A stretch of 64,000 nucleotides of DNA from Vibrio crassostreae (GTDB taxonomy: Bacteria; Pseudomonadota; Gammaproteobacteria; Enterobacterales; Vibrionaceae). Where the stretch lies: positions 868,001-932,000 of the forward strand of contig NZ_AP025476.1 of assembly GCF_024347415.1 (NCBI RefSeq), given 5' to 3'. The position numbers were made by a program, and so were the translations under genes. Of this stretch, positions 27,109 to 37,121 are shown one piece after another (position 1 is the stretch's first letter; every line of letters starts with the position of its first letter). The notes beneath the pieces are model-generated. The model saw nothing but the letters and a program-made list of their open reading frames with translations. It did no database searches and was not told the DNA's origin.

Positions 27109-27185
27109 TCCGTTTCTCTAGTGGTTCGTAGCCTGCAGTAGACTAACACTTTTTATCCAAAAAAGTTTGATATGGAGATGAGCTC

Positions 27186-28112
27186 ATGACGGGTATTCTT
27201 GATTCGGTGAATCAGCGTACGCAACTCGTCGGTCAAAACCGATTAGAATTACTAACCTTTCGCCTAATGGGGCGTCAGCGTTACGGCATTAATGTCTTTA
27301 AAGTAAAAGAAGTGCTTCAATGCCCTAAGCTGACGAAGATGCCAAACTTGAACCCACTGGTTAAAGGTGTCGCACACATTCGTGGCCAAACGATCTCTGT
27401 GATCGACTTGAGCTTAGCGATTGGTGGCCGTCCTACAACGGATGTTGAAAAGTGTTTTGTGGTTATCTCTGAGTTTAACCGAACCATTCAAGGTTTCTTG
27501 GTAAGTTCAGTAGAGCGCATTATTAACATGCACTGGGAATCGATTCTTCCGCCGCCGGATGGCGCAGGTAGAGCTAACTACCTGACAGCGGTAACCAACA
27601 TTGACAATGAATTGGTAGAAATTCTCGATGTTGAGAAGATCCTTGCAGAAATTTCTCCTGTTGATGAAACAATGGACAGCAAGATCGCTGAAGACATTGC
27701 GAAAGTAGAACAAGAGAAAGAACTGGTTCGTCGCATTTTGATCGCTGATGACTCGACCGTTGCTCGTAAGCAGGTCCAACGTGCTATTGAGTCAATTGGC
27801 TTTGAAGTTATCTCAGTGAAAGATGGTAAAGAGGCCTATGAGAAGCTGGTGCAGATGTCATCAGAAGGCAGTATTTACGACCAGATTTCGTTGGTGATTT
27901 CAGATATCGAAATGCCAGAGATGGATGGATACACGCTAACTGCTGAGATTCGTCGTCACGCCGAACTTAAAGATTTATACGTAATTTTACACTCATCATT
28001 GAGTGGTGTATTTAACCAAGCCATGGTTGAACGCGTAGGAGCTAACTCCTTCATCGCGAAATTCAACCCTGATGAGCTTGGTGCAGCGGTAAAAGCTGCG
28101 TTAACTAACTAA
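27186..28112 (+). CDS. cheV: Chemotaxis coupling/response protein CheV
   Basis: CheV is a CheW-receiver hybrid that couples receptors to CheA and aids adaptation. The 308 residues have an N-terminal CheW domain (about 18-155) and a C-terminal receiver domain. The receiver has the acidic pair in LIADDS (near 187-190), the phospho-acceptor Asp240 in VISDIEMPEMDGY, and the usual Thr/Ser and Lys further on (HSSLSG, AKFNPDE). GGAG precedes the start. It is 11 bases before cheR, an arrangement common to Vibrio flgA-cheV-cheR-flgB regions. Confidence 0.96.
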   Translation: MTGILDSVNQRTQLVGQNRLELLTFRLMGRQRYGINVFKVKEVLQCPKLTKMPNLNPLVKGVAHIRGQTISVIDLSLAIGGRPTTDVEKCFVVISEFNRTIQGFLVSSVERIINMHWESILPPPDGAGRANYLTAVTNIDNELVEILDVEKILAEISPVDETMDSKIAEDIAKVEQEKELVRRILIADDSTVARKQVQRAIESIGFEVISVKDGKEAYEKLVQMSSEGSIYDQISLVISDIEMPEMDGYTLTAEIRRHAELKDLYVILHSSLSGVFNQAMVERVGANSFIAKFNPDELGAAVKAALTN

Positions 28113-28123
28113 AAGAGACATTA

Positions 28124-28951
28124 ATGACTGCTATAACAATAAGTGATCAAGAGTATCGCGATTTCAGCCGTTTCTTAGAATCTCAATGTGGCATTGTATT
28201 AGGTGACAGCAAGCAGTATTTAGTGCGCAGTCGTTTAAGCCCATTAGTAACGAAGTTTAAGTTAGCTTCGTTATCTGATTTGTTGAGAGATGTAGTAACA
28301 GGTCGAAACCGTGAGCTGCGTGTGGCTGCTGTCGATGCCATGACGACGAACGAGACACTTTGGTTCCGTGATACTTACCCGTTTGCTGTGCTTGCGGATA
28401 AGCTTCTACCGGAAATAGCGGCAAATAAACGTCCTATTAAGATTTGGTCTGCCGCAAGCTCTTCAGGCCAAGAAGCATACTCAATGGCAATGACGATTCT
28501 TGAAACTCAAGCTCGTAAGCCGGGTATGCTGCCAAATGTATCGATTACCGCAACTGACATCTCAGCAAGTATGTTGGATATGTGCCGCACGGGCGCGTAC
28601 GACAACCTAGCTTTGGGACGCGGACTTTCTCCTGAGCGTCGTCGTACCTTCTTTGAAGATGCGGGTGATGGTCGTATGAAAGTGAAAGACAACGTGAAGC
28701 GCATGGTGAACTTCCGTCCTCAAAACTTGATGGACAGCTATGCATTGTTAGGCAAGTTCGACATCATTTTCTGTCGTAACGTGCTGATTTACTTCTCACC
28801 TGATATGAAGTCAAAGGTACTTAACCAGATGGCAAACAGCCTCAACCCTGGTGGTTACCTACTATTGGGTGCGTCTGAATCGTTAACAGGCTTAACGGAT
28901 CGTTTTGAAATGGTTCGCTGTAATCCAGGCATCATCTACAAATTAAAGTAA
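28124..28951 (+). CDS. cheR: Chemoreceptor glutamate methyltransferase CheR
   Basis: CheR methylates glutamates on methyl-accepting chemotaxis proteins using SAM. The 275 residues show the all-helical CheR N-domain, then the SAM-binding Rossmann domain (IWSAASSSGQEAYSMAM, ITATDISASMLDMC) and the late motif IFCRNVLIYFS. Length and motifs are standard. It forms a two-gene unit with cheV and is closed by its own terminator. Confidence 0.97.
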   Translation: MTAITISDQEYRDFSRFLESQCGIVLGDSKQYLVRSRLSPLVTKFKLASLSDLLRDVVTGRNRELRVAAVDAMTTNETLWFRDTYPFAVLADKLLPEIAANKRPIKIWSAASSSGQEAYSMAMTILETQARKPGMLPNVSITATDISASMLDMCRTGAYDNLALGRGLSPERRRTFFEDAGDGRMKVKDNVKRMVNFRPQNLMDSYALLGKFDIIFCRNVLIYFSPDMKSKVLNQMANSLNPGGYLLLGASESLTGLTDRFEMVRCNPGIIYKLK

Positions 28952-28993
28952 TGAATAGCACCAGTATAAGGTGCGACGTTACTGCTTAAATTC

Positions 28994-29024
28994 AAAACCC
29001 AGCCAAGTGCTGGGTTTTCTTTTT
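28994..29024 (+). terminator. Terminator after cheR
   Basis: AAAACCCAGC, a five-base loop and GCTGGGTTTT form a 10-bp stem followed by CTTTTT. Confidence 0.88.
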
Positions 29025-29077
29025 CCTGCTTAAGCTATATCTTTAAGTCAGAGTGACATTCCAATTTACTCTATTTT

Positions 29078-29094
29078 TTGGCTTGTATATTGCA
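29078..29094 (+). promoter_or_regulatory. Distal sigma-54 promoter of flgB
   Basis: TTGGCTTGTATATTGCA has the GG-N10-GC spacing and TTGGC at -24. It lies about 115 bases before flgB and is the first of two tandem matches. Confidence 0.65.
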
Positions 29095-29148
29095 AGTTTA
29101 CCTACGAGTAACCTGTAAAAGTATTGATAGACCGCTTTGTTTTAAAAG

Positions 29149-29165
29149 TTGGTATATATATTGCT
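29149..29165 (+). promoter_or_regulatory. Proximal sigma-54 promoter of flgB
   Basis: TTGGTATATATATTGCT differs by a single base from the flgK promoter at 37035-37051, which argues that it is real. The expected start point is about 30 bases before the flgB ATG. Confidence 0.75.
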
Positions 29166-29206
29166 TTGGTTATTTCATAACAGTCAGTTCTTGAGTTGAG
29201 GTTTAC

Positions 29207-29602
29207 ATGGCTATTTCTTTTGACAATGCTTTGGGCATTCACCAGCACACAGTTGGTGTACGTGAGCGTAACGCTGAGGTGCTTTCCACCAATATCGCGC
29301 AAGCAAACACGCCTGGGTATAAAGCAAAGGGATTAGACTTTAAGAAATCACTGCAAGCGGCAAGTTCTGGGGCAAGCATTGGTCTTAGCCGTACAGATGG
29401 TCGGCACATTTCTGCCTCAACAACGGTGAACGGGGAAACGAAGTATCGAATTCCTACACAACCTGATACAGGAGATGGCAACACGGTTGATTTGGATTTG
29501 GAAAGAAACCTTTTCATGCAAAACCAAATTAGGCATCAAGCCTCTCTCGACTTCTTAGGAAGTAAGTTCAAGAATTTAACTAAAGCGATTAAAGGGGAAT
29601 AA
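29207..29602 (+). CDS. flgB: Flagellar proximal rod protein FlgB
   Basis: FlgB is a rod subunit of the basal body in the periplasm, exported by the flagellar type III apparatus. The 131 residues have the N-terminal flagellar axial motif (VRERNAEVLSTNIAQANTPG) and a conserved C-terminal helix (NQIRHQASLDFLGSKFKNL). It opens the flgBCDE operon, four bases before flgC. Confidence 0.96.
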   Translation: MAISFDNALGIHQHTVGVRERNAEVLSTNIAQANTPGYKAKGLDFKKSLQAASSGASIGLSRTDGRHISASTTVNGETKYRIPTQPDTGDGNTVDLDLERNLFMQNQIRHQASLDFLGSKFKNLTKAIKGE

Positions 29603-29606
29603 TTAG

Positions 29607-30020
29607 ATGAGCTTATTTAATGTATTCAATGTGACTGGTTCTGCGATGAGTGCTGAATCTGTTCGTCTAAATACTACCTCGAGCAACCTTGCAAACGCGG
29701 ACAGTGTAAGTAGTTCTGCTGAAGAAACTTACAAGGCTCGCCACGCAGTGTTCGGCGCTGAGTTAAATCGAGCACGCAACAGTGACCACACTGTGCCTGT
29801 GAAAGTATTGGGTATTGTAGAAAGCGATAAGCCGCTGAGCGCGGAGTACAACCCTGATCACCCATTAGCGAACAACGAAGGCTACATCTACAAGCCTAAC
29901 GTGAACGTTATGGAAGAGATGGCAAACATGATTTCGGCATCACGTGCGTACCAAACGAACGTACAGGTTGCTGACTCGAGTAAACAAATGCTGCTGCGTA
30001 CGCTGCAGATGGGTCAATAA
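29607..30020 (+). CDS. flgC: Flagellar proximal rod protein FlgC
   Basis: FlgC is a rod subunit adjoining FlgB. The 137 residues open with the axial-protein motif (AMSAESVRLNTTSSNLANAD) and end with the matching C-terminal helix (SRAYQTNVQVADSSKQMLLR). It follows flgB by four bases and flgD begins 17 bases later with an AAGGAGG site. Confidence 0.96.
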   Translation: MSLFNVFNVTGSAMSAESVRLNTTSSNLANADSVSSSAEETYKARHAVFGAELNRARNSDHTVPVKVLGIVESDKPLSAEYNPDHPLANNEGYIYKPNVNVMEEMANMISASRAYQTNVQVADSSKQMLLRTLQMGQ

Positions 30021-30037
30021 GGATAAGGAGGTAGCAC

Positions 30038-30751
30038 ATGGCTGGAATCAACAACAATGTTGGTCAAAGCGGCTTGTCCTATGTTGACCAGCTGAAGAGT
30101 CTTCAAGATGGCGCTAAAAAGCCCGATGAAACAACAGGTAAGCAGGATCTTAAACAAGAAGATTTCTTATCTTTGTTGACTAAGCAACTAGCACAACAAG
30201 ACCCTTTCAAGCCGGTTAGCAATGACCAGATGATTGCGCAAATGGCTTCATTTGCGACTGTAGATGGCATTGGCAAAATGAATACACAGTTTGAAAGCTT
30301 GAATTCATCAATGACCTCTAACCAAGCACTTCAGGCATCCTCTTTGGTTGGTCGTGACGTATTGGTTCCTGGTGCGGCAGGTGTAAAACCCGGTGATGGC
30401 GGTATGGCGGCAATGGTTAAGCTTCCCCAGGCAATGGACAATGTAATGGTCCGTGTTGAGAACGAAGTTGGCCAATTGGTTCGCACATTTGATATCGGCT
30501 CTAAACCATCTGGTGATACACGTGTTGAATGGGACGGAAAAGACGAAGACGGTAACCCATTGCCGGCCGGTAAATATAACGTGAAAGCGTCGGGTTTACT
30601 GGATGGCGAGAACACAGAGTTCCAAGTTTCCAGTTATGCGAACGTGAACAGTGTGCTTCTTGGTAAGGGTGATGGCAACGTACTACTCAATCTGGCTGGT
30701 TTCACATCGCCAGTACGACTTGCTGAAGTACTAGAAGTTGGTAAAGCGTAG
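30038..30751 (+). CDS. flgD: Hook cap/scaffold protein FlgD
   Basis: FlgD caps the growing hook so that FlgE can polymerise. The 237 residues contain the conserved N-terminal export region (QEDFLSLLTKQLAQQDPFKP) and the C-terminal FLG_D tudor/Ig-like domain with TRVEWDGKDEDGNPLPAGKY. A very strong ribosome binding site (AAGGAGG) precedes it. Confidence 0.96.
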   Translation: MAGINNNVGQSGLSYVDQLKSLQDGAKKPDETTGKQDLKQEDFLSLLTKQLAQQDPFKPVSNDQMIAQMASFATVDGIGKMNTQFESLNSSMTSNQALQASSLVGRDVLVPGAAGVKPGDGGMAAMVKLPQAMDNVMVRVENEVGQLVRTFDIGSKPSGDTRVEWDGKDEDGNPLPAGKYNVKASGLLDGENTEFQVSSYANVNSVLLGKGDGNVLLNLAGFTSPVRLAEVLEVGKA

Positions 30752-30800
30752 CTCTTTATTGAGTGACTATGCTAGCTAGATAGATTAGGAGAATATTGGA

Positions 30801-32105
30801 ATGTCATATGTAGCTTTAAGCGGCCTATCCGCTGCACAATTAGACCTGAATACAACCAGTAACAATATTGCGAACGCAAACACGTTTGGCTTTAAAGAGT
30901 CTCGTGCAGAGTTCGGTGATGTTTACTCAAACTCGTTGTTTACTAACGCAAAAACGACGTCTGGTGGTGGTGCGCAAGCTAGCCAAGTGGCGCAACAGTT
31001 CCACGAAGGTTCAAGTATTTATACGAACAACCCAATGGATTTGCGTGTAAGTGGTACAGGTTTCTTTGCAGTATCGAAAGATCGCATGGTGCCAGAGATT
31101 AACGAACTAACGCGTAATGGTGCATTTCACCTAAACAAAGACAACTACATGGTTACGGCTAATGATGAGTTTCTTTTAGGTTACGATGTGGATCCAAACT
31201 CGGGTGAAGTTCTTTCTTACGCGCCAAAGCCTCTCGACATTCCTGCTGAGTTTGGTAAGCCAAAACAGACAGAAAACATTGAAGTAGGGGTCAACCTTCC
31301 TGCAAATGGTGATCTTAAAGACCCGGCTGCATTTAACTACCAAGATGCTGATACTTATAACCGTGCAACGTCTTCGACGGTATACGATTCTATGGGTCAG
31401 TCTTACAAGTTAACGACTTACTACCTCAAAGATCAGACTCAACCAAACACTTGGCAAACGTACTACACCATGTCAGATGAGAATGGTGAGAAGCCATTGA
31501 ACATTACTGGCGGTGATGCGACGAATGCAACAGGTCATGTTGGTCACACAATGAAGTTCAACAATGATGGTACGTTAGCAAGCCTAAACAGTGGTCAGCC
31601 AATTAACTCTGATCCTCTAGGGGCAGGTGCGAACCCAATTGACTTGAACGGTGCCGATCCAACACAGGTGCTTAAGTTTGGTCTGGATTCTTCAACTCAG
31701 TTTGCTGCTCCGTTTGAATTGACTAAGTTTGATGAAGATGGTGCGACAACAGGTTTCTTAACTAAAATCGATTTCGATGAGTACGGCAGTGTTCTAGGTA
31801 CTTACTCAAATGGTGAAAACGTGATGCTTGGCCGTGTAGGCTTAGTTCGTGTACCAAATGAGCAAGGTCTAGATAAGAAAGGTGGCACTCAATGGGATTC
31901 TACTAATGACTCAGGTGACAAGATCTGGGGTGAATCGAACAAAGGTTCATTTGGTAGTATCAACAACGGCTCTCTAGAGCAATCGAACATCGATATGACT
32001 CAAGAATTGGTTGATTTGATTTCTGCTCAACGTAACTTCCAAGCGAACTCGCGTTCTCTAGAAGTACACAACCAACTGCAACAAAATATTCTTCAGATTC
32101 GTTAA
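30801..32105 (+). CDS. flgE: Flagellar hook protein FlgE
   Basis: FlgE is the structural subunit of the hook. The 434 residues show the axial N-terminal motif (LSAAQLDLNTTSNNIANANT), the variable central D1/D2 region, and the C-terminal coiled segment ending in VHNQLQQNILQIR. It closes the flgBCDE operon and is followed by a perfect hairpin terminator and then an independent promoter for flgF. Confidence 0.97.
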   Translation: MSYVALSGLSAAQLDLNTTSNNIANANTFGFKESRAEFGDVYSNSLFTNAKTTSGGGAQASQVAQQFHEGSSIYTNNPMDLRVSGTGFFAVSKDRMVPEINELTRNGAFHLNKDNYMVTANDEFLLGYDVDPNSGEVLSYAPKPLDIPAEFGKPKQTENIEVGVNLPANGDLKDPAAFNYQDADTYNRATSSTVYDSMGQSYKLTTYYLKDQTQPNTWQTYYTMSDENGEKPLNITGGDATNATGHVGHTMKFNNDGTLASLNSGQPINSDPLGAGANPIDLNGADPTQVLKFGLDSSTQFAAPFELTKFDEDGATTGFLTKIDFDEYGSVLGTYSNGENVMLGRVGLVRVPNEQGLDKKGGTQWDSTNDSGDKIWGESNKGSFGSINNGSLEQSNIDMTQELVDLISAQRNFQANSRSLEVHNQLQQNILQIR

Positions 32106-32132
32106 TCGTTTCGAACGTTTGAATCATCTGCG

Positions 32133-32165
32133 AATACCCAATTCAATGTTATTGAATTGGGTATT
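32133..32165 (+). terminator. Terminator after flgE
   Basis: A perfect 15-bp stem (AATACCCAATTCAAT and complement) around a three-base GTT loop is followed by a T-rich stretch (GTTGTTTGCTTTTTT). Confidence 0.85.
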
Positions 32166-32304
32166 GTTGTTTGCTTTTTTATTTGCCGCCTTTATTGCCG
32201 CCCGGTAATGCCTCTGGCAACAATGACTCCTCAATGATCCTTTAATGATCACCCATCTTTGTTCTTTTTCTATTTAAGTTTCTGATAAATAACAGTTAAA
32301 AATA

Positions 32305-32321
32305 TTGGCACAGTGTTTGCT
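32305..32321 (+). promoter_or_regulatory. Sigma-54 promoter of flgFGHIJ
   Basis: TTGGCACAGTGTTTGCT matches the sigma-54 consensus almost perfectly (TGGCAC, TTGCT, GG-N10-GC). It lies 38 bases before the flgF start. Confidence 0.88.
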
Positions 32322-32358
32322 TTATAAGCTCTAGAAGATGATTTTTTGGAGCAAAATT

Positions 32359-33108
<750 letters not shown>

Positions 33109-33129
33109 TAGAATTTAAAGGAAATTGCT

Positions 33130-33918
33130 ATGCATCCAGCACTATGGGTAAGTAAAACAGGTTTAGACGCCCAACAAACCAATATCTCAACGATTTCGAA
33201 CAACCTTGCCAACGCCTCGACCATTGGTTTTAAAAAGAGCCGCGCGGTATTTGAAGATCTGTTCTACCAGAACATCAACCAACCGGGTGGTCAATCGTCT
33301 CAGAACACTGAGCTGCCAAGTGGTTTGATGTTGGGTGCTGGTTCTAAAGTTGTTGCTACTCAGAAAGTGCACACGCACGGTAACGCACAAACAACGTCGA
33401 ACAGTCTAGATATGATGATCGAAGGTGACGGTTTCTTCCAAGTTGAGATGCCAGACGGTGAAACGGGTTACAGCCGTAATGGTCAGTTTACTCTGAACGG
33501 TGACGGCGCAATCGTAACATCGGGCCAAGGTTACCCTCTACAACCAGAAATCGTGATTCCTGAAGACGCGATCTCAGTAACGGTTGGTAACGACGGTGAA
33601 GTATCGGTTCGTCTACGTGGTGAGCAAAACAACGTCGTAGTTGGCCAAATCACGATTACAGACTTCGTAAACCCAGGCGGTTTAGAGCCAGTCGGTCAAA
33701 ACCTTTACTTACCGACTGGTGCGAGTGGTGACCCGCAAGAAGGTGTACCGGGCTTCGATGGCCTAGGTAACATTCGCCAGTCGATGCTAGAAACATCGAA
33801 CGTAAACGTAACCGAAGAGCTGGTAAACATGATTGAAGCTCAACGTGTATACGAAATGAACTCAAAAGTTATCTCGTCAGTAGACAAGATGATGAGCTTT
33901 GTTAACCAACAGCTGTAA
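33130..33918 (+). CDS. flgG: Flagellar distal rod protein FlgG
   Basis: FlgG is the distal rod subunit passing through the P and L rings. The 262-residue length is that of the family. It has the N-terminal motif LDAQQTNISTISNNLANAST, a following segment containing FYQNINQPGG, and the C-terminal EELVNMIEAQRVYEMNSKVI. Codon use is more biased than in flgF, in keeping with its higher copy number. Confidence 0.97.
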   Translation: MHPALWVSKTGLDAQQTNISTISNNLANASTIGFKKSRAVFEDLFYQNINQPGGQSSQNTELPSGLMLGAGSKVVATQKVHTHGNAQTTSNSLDMMIEGDGFFQVEMPDGETGYSRNGQFTLNGDGAIVTSGQGYPLQPEIVIPEDAISVTVGNDGEVSVRLRGEQNNVVVGQITITDFVNPGGLEPVGQNLYLPTGASGDPQEGVPGFDGLGNIRQSMLETSNVNVTEELVNMIEAQRVYEMNSKVISSVDKMMSFVNQQL

Positions 33919-34007
33919 TTGGTTTGTTAGCCGTTTACTTATTCGAATTCATCAACGTGTTTCTACTAATTGATCCATTGACCACTGCCTGCTGAGAGTA
34001 TATCGCC

Positions 34008-34784
34008 ATGAAACGTATTTTTTGTTTAGCTCTGTTTATGTCTATGACGGGTTGTGCTGTGTTGGACCCGATAGAGACTCCAGCAGAAGAAAACGCAACC
34101 ACAGTAGTTGATGCAGTGGAAGGTGATAAGTCGGCTGAAGAGAGCTCAGGCATTATCGACACGCTTCGTGGTAGAACCGATCCAATTGCAGGTGACCCTG
34201 CATGGGCGCCAATCAATCCAAAGCAGAAACCAGAGCATTACGCAGCGGCAACGGGTTCACTATTCAATGTGAATCATATTGGCAGCATGTACGATGACTC
34301 AAAACCGCGTGGTATTGGTGACATCATTACTGTGGCGCTAGATGAGAATACTCGAGCGACCAAAAAAGCCAACGCAGACATGTCTAAGTCGAACGATGCA
34401 TCGATGGAGCCACTGGCTGTTGGTGGTCAAGAGCTGACGATCGACAAGTACAACTTCTCTTATGACCTGAGCAACACCAATACCTTCGCTGGTGACGCAT
34501 CAGCCAACCAAAGTAACAGTATCAGCGGCTACATTACCGTTGAAGTCATCGAAGTATTAGCCAATGGTAACCTAGTGGTTCGTGGTGAGAAGTGGATGAC
34601 ACTGAACACGGGCGATGAGTACATCCGCCTAAGCGGCACCATCCGTCCAGACGATATTGACTTCGAAAATACCATCGCTTCAAACCGTGTTTCTAACGCG
34701 CGAATTCAGTACTCAGGGACTGGCGTGCAGAAAGATATGCAAGAGCCTGGATTCTTGGCACGATTCTTTAATGTATCTCTGTAG
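34008..34784 (+). CDS. flgH: Flagellar L-ring lipoprotein FlgH
   Basis: FlgH forms the outer-membrane L ring. The 258 residues start with a signal and lipobox MTGC (Cys18). The conserved L-ring body follows, including [18 protein letters not shown] and the C-terminal [14 protein letters not shown]. The 89-base space after flgG has no clear promoter. Confidence 0.96.
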   Translation: MKRIFCLALFMSMTGCAVLDPIETPAEENATTVVDAVEGDKSAEESSGIIDTLRGRTDPIAGDPAWAPINPKQKPEHYAAATGSLFNVNHIGSMYDDSKPRGIGDIITVALDENTRATKKANADMSKSNDASMEPLAVGGQELTIDKYNFSYDLSNTNTFAGDASANQSNSISGYITVEVIEVLANGNLVVRGEKWMTLNTGDEYIRLSGTIRPDDIDFENTIASNRVSNARIQYSGTGVQKDMQEPGFLARFFNVSL

Positions 34785-34878
34785 GGCTTGAGAGGGTGTC
34801 GACATACTGACAGCCTCTATCACTCAGCCATATTTAGCTAAGCTATTATAAATTAAAGCAATACAGACAGGTTACTCA

Positions 34879-35970
34879 ATGAAAAAACTAACACTCGTAC
34901 TATTCGGCATGCTATTTCTTGCCACCAGTGCCCATGCTGCGCGTATTAAAGACGTGGCAAAAGTGGCGGGTGTTCGTAGTAACCAACTTGTTGGCTACGG
35001 TTTGGTGACAGGTTTGCCGGGTACAGGTGAGACAACTCCCTTTACCGATCAAACGTTTAACGCAATGCTGCAAAATTTTGGCATCCAATTGCCGCCCGGC
35101 ACTAAGCCAAAAACCAAAAACGTAGCGGCTGTTATTGTGACTGCTGAACTGCCAGCTTTCTCTAAGCAAGGTCAGGAAGTTGACGTAACCGTGTCTTCTA
35201 TCGGTTCGGCAAAAAGCCTACGTGGTGGTACGCTGCTACAAACCTTTTTAAAAGGTCTTGATGGCCAGGTGTATGCCGTAGCGCAAGGTAACTTGGTAGT
35301 AAGTGGTTTTAGCGCGCAGGGTAACGACGGTTCTAAGATTGTCGGTAACAACCCTAACGTTGGCATCATCTCTAGCGGTGCAACGGTTGAACAAGAGATT
35401 CCAACCCCATTCGGTCGCGGTGACTATATTACCTTCAACCTAATCCAATCAGATTTTACAACGGCTCAGCGTTTGGCTGATGCGGTTAATAATTTCCTAG
35501 GCCCACAAATGGCGTCTGCGGTAGACGCGACGTCAGTAAAAGTTCGTGCACCTCGAGAAATCAGCCAACGTGTGGCTTTCCTGTCTGCAATTGAAAATAT
35601 CGAATTCGACCCTGCAGAAGGTTCTGCAAAAATCATTGTTAACTCTCGTACCGGTACGATCGTGGTTGGTAAGCACGTTCGCTTAAAAGCGGCGGCGGTA
35701 ACGCACGGTGGTATGACGGTCGCAATCAAAGAAAATCTCAACGTAAGCCAACCGAATGCATTTTCTGGCGGCCAAACAGTAGTGGTTCCTGATTCAGATA
35801 TCGAAGTCACTGAAGCTGATGGCAAGATGTTTAAGTTTGAACCTGGCCTAACGCTGGATGATTTGGTTCGAGCAGTTAACGAAGTCGGCGCAGCGCCTTC
35901 TGATCTAATGGCAATCCTTCAAGCACTGAAACAAGCGGGTGCGATTGAAGGCCAATTGATCATTATCTAA
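34879..35970 (+). CDS. flgI: Flagellar P-ring protein FlgI
   Basis: FlgI forms the peptidoglycan-associated P ring, whose assembly needs FlgA. The 363-residue protein has a signal peptide ending at SAHA followed by [20 protein letters not shown], the family signature. The rest is co-linear with known FlgI ([23 protein letters not shown]). Stop is ten bases before flgJ. Confidence 0.97.
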   Translation: MKKLTLVLFGMLFLATSAHAARIKDVAKVAGVRSNQLVGYGLVTGLPGTGETTPFTDQTFNAMLQNFGIQLPPGTKPKTKNVAAVIVTAELPAFSKQGQEVDVTVSSIGSAKSLRGGTLLQTFLKGLDGQVYAVAQGNLVVSGFSAQGNDGSKIVGNNPNVGIISSGATVEQEIPTPFGRGDYITFNLIQSDFTTAQRLADAVNNFLGPQMASAVDATSVKVRAPREISQRVAFLSAIENIEFDPAEGSAKIIVNSRTGTIVVGKHVRLKAAAVTHGGMTVAIKENLNVSQPNAFSGGQTVVVPDSDIEVTEADGKMFKFEPGLTLDDLVRAVNEVGAAPSDLMAILQALKQAGAIEGQLIII

Positions 35971-35980
35971 GGGGTTAAGC

Positions 35981-36898
35981 ATGATTAAGAATAACAATGA
36001 CATCGGCTTTATCCACGACATCGGCAGCCTAGACCGCCTTCGTCAACAAGCGGTAAACGGTGAAGAAGGCAGCGAGAAAGAAGCATTAACCGCTGCGGCA
36101 AAACAGTTTGAATCAATTTTTACCTCAATGTTGTTTAAGTCGATGCGCGATGCAAACTCAAGCTTCAAATCGGATATGCTGAATAGCCAGAACGAGCAGT
36201 TTTATCGCCAAATGCAAGATGAGCAAATGGCGAGTGAGTTGAGTGCTTCAGGTTCGTTAGGTCTTGCGGATATGATTGTGGCGCAGTTAAGCGCGGGTCA
36301 AGCAAGCGATGCGACGGAAGATAAGGTTCGTAGTGAAGGCTTTGATACTTCATTGCAAAGACCTCAGTACTCAGGCCGTTCAGAAGGTCGAGCATCAGAA
36401 GTACAATCTGCGCAAGCAGCAAAACAGCCAGTATCCTTTGATTCTCCAGAATCGTTTGTGACCTCAATGAAGCCTTACGCAGAAAAAGCAGCGAGCGCGC
36501 TTGGTGTGGACTCGTCTCTACTATTGGCACAAGCTGCCCTTGAAACGGGTTGGGGTTCTAAAATGGTTAAGAACTCTTTGGGCAACAGCAATAACCTATT
36601 CAACATCAAAGCAGACAGAAGTTGGAAGGGCGATAAGGTTGCTACGCAGACACTTGAGTTCCACGGTAAAACAGCCGTTAAAGAGTCGGCTTCTTTCCGT
36701 TCTTACTCAAACTTTGAAGATAGCTTTAACGACTATGTGAAGTTCTTGAACGAAAACCCAAGATACGAAACGGCATTGCAGCATCAAGGTAACTCAGAGA
36801 ACTTCATCAAAGGTATCCACCAAGCAGGTTACGCAACTGACCCTAACTATGCAGATAAGGTATTGCGCGTTAAAGCTAAGATTGATGAGATGAACTAA
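35981..36898 (+). CDS. flgJ: Rod-capping protein and peptidoglycan hydrolase FlgJ
   Basis: FlgJ is a two-domain protein of 305 residues. The N-terminal rod-binding domain (about 35-105) scaffolds rod assembly. The C-terminal glucosaminidase domain (about 160-305) cuts a hole in peptidoglycan. Glu188 in AALETGWGSKM is the likely catalytic acid. A Gln/Ser-rich linker near 105-155 joins them. It ends the flgFGHIJ operon. Confidence 0.96.
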   Translation: MIKNNNDIGFIHDIGSLDRLRQQAVNGEEGSEKEALTAAAKQFESIFTSMLFKSMRDANSSFKSDMLNSQNEQFYRQMQDEQMASELSASGSLGLADMIVAQLSAGQASDATEDKVRSEGFDTSLQRPQYSGRSEGRASEVQSAQAAKQPVSFDSPESFVTSMKPYAEKAASALGVDSSLLLAQAALETGWGSKMVKNSLGNSNNLFNIKADRSWKGDKVATQTLEFHGKTAVKESASFRSYSNFEDSFNDYVKFLNENPRYETALQHQGNSENFIKGIHQAGYATDPNYADKVLRVKAKIDEMN

Positions 36899-36917
36899 TC
36901 ACCTTTAATGAACATTG

Positions 36918-36943
36918 AGAGCTTGCCATTGGCAGGCTCTTTT
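36918..36943 (+). terminator. Terminator after flgJ
   Basis: AGAGCTTGCC, ATT loop and GGCAGGCTCT form a 10-bp stem with one G-T pair, followed by a short T run. Confidence 0.75.
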
Positions 36944-37034
36944 CCTATCTATTACCTCAAGTTTTGCTGCGAAGTCTGTAGTTATCTCCTTACACTTCAA
37001 TAAATTATTGCCTTTGAATTCTCAGTTTTATCTA

Positions 37035-37051
37035 TTGGCATATATATTGCT
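37035..37051 (+). promoter_or_regulatory. Sigma-54 promoter of flgKL
   Basis: TTGGCATATATATTGCT has ideal GG-N10-GC spacing and TTGGCA/TTGCT blocks, about 70 bases before the flgK ATG. Confidence 0.88.
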
Positions 37052-37121
37052 TTATCTCTTGATGATATGCAGTTGTAGTTAATCAGTTTGCGCTGATTTT
37101 GTTAAGTTTTTTGGGGGCATT

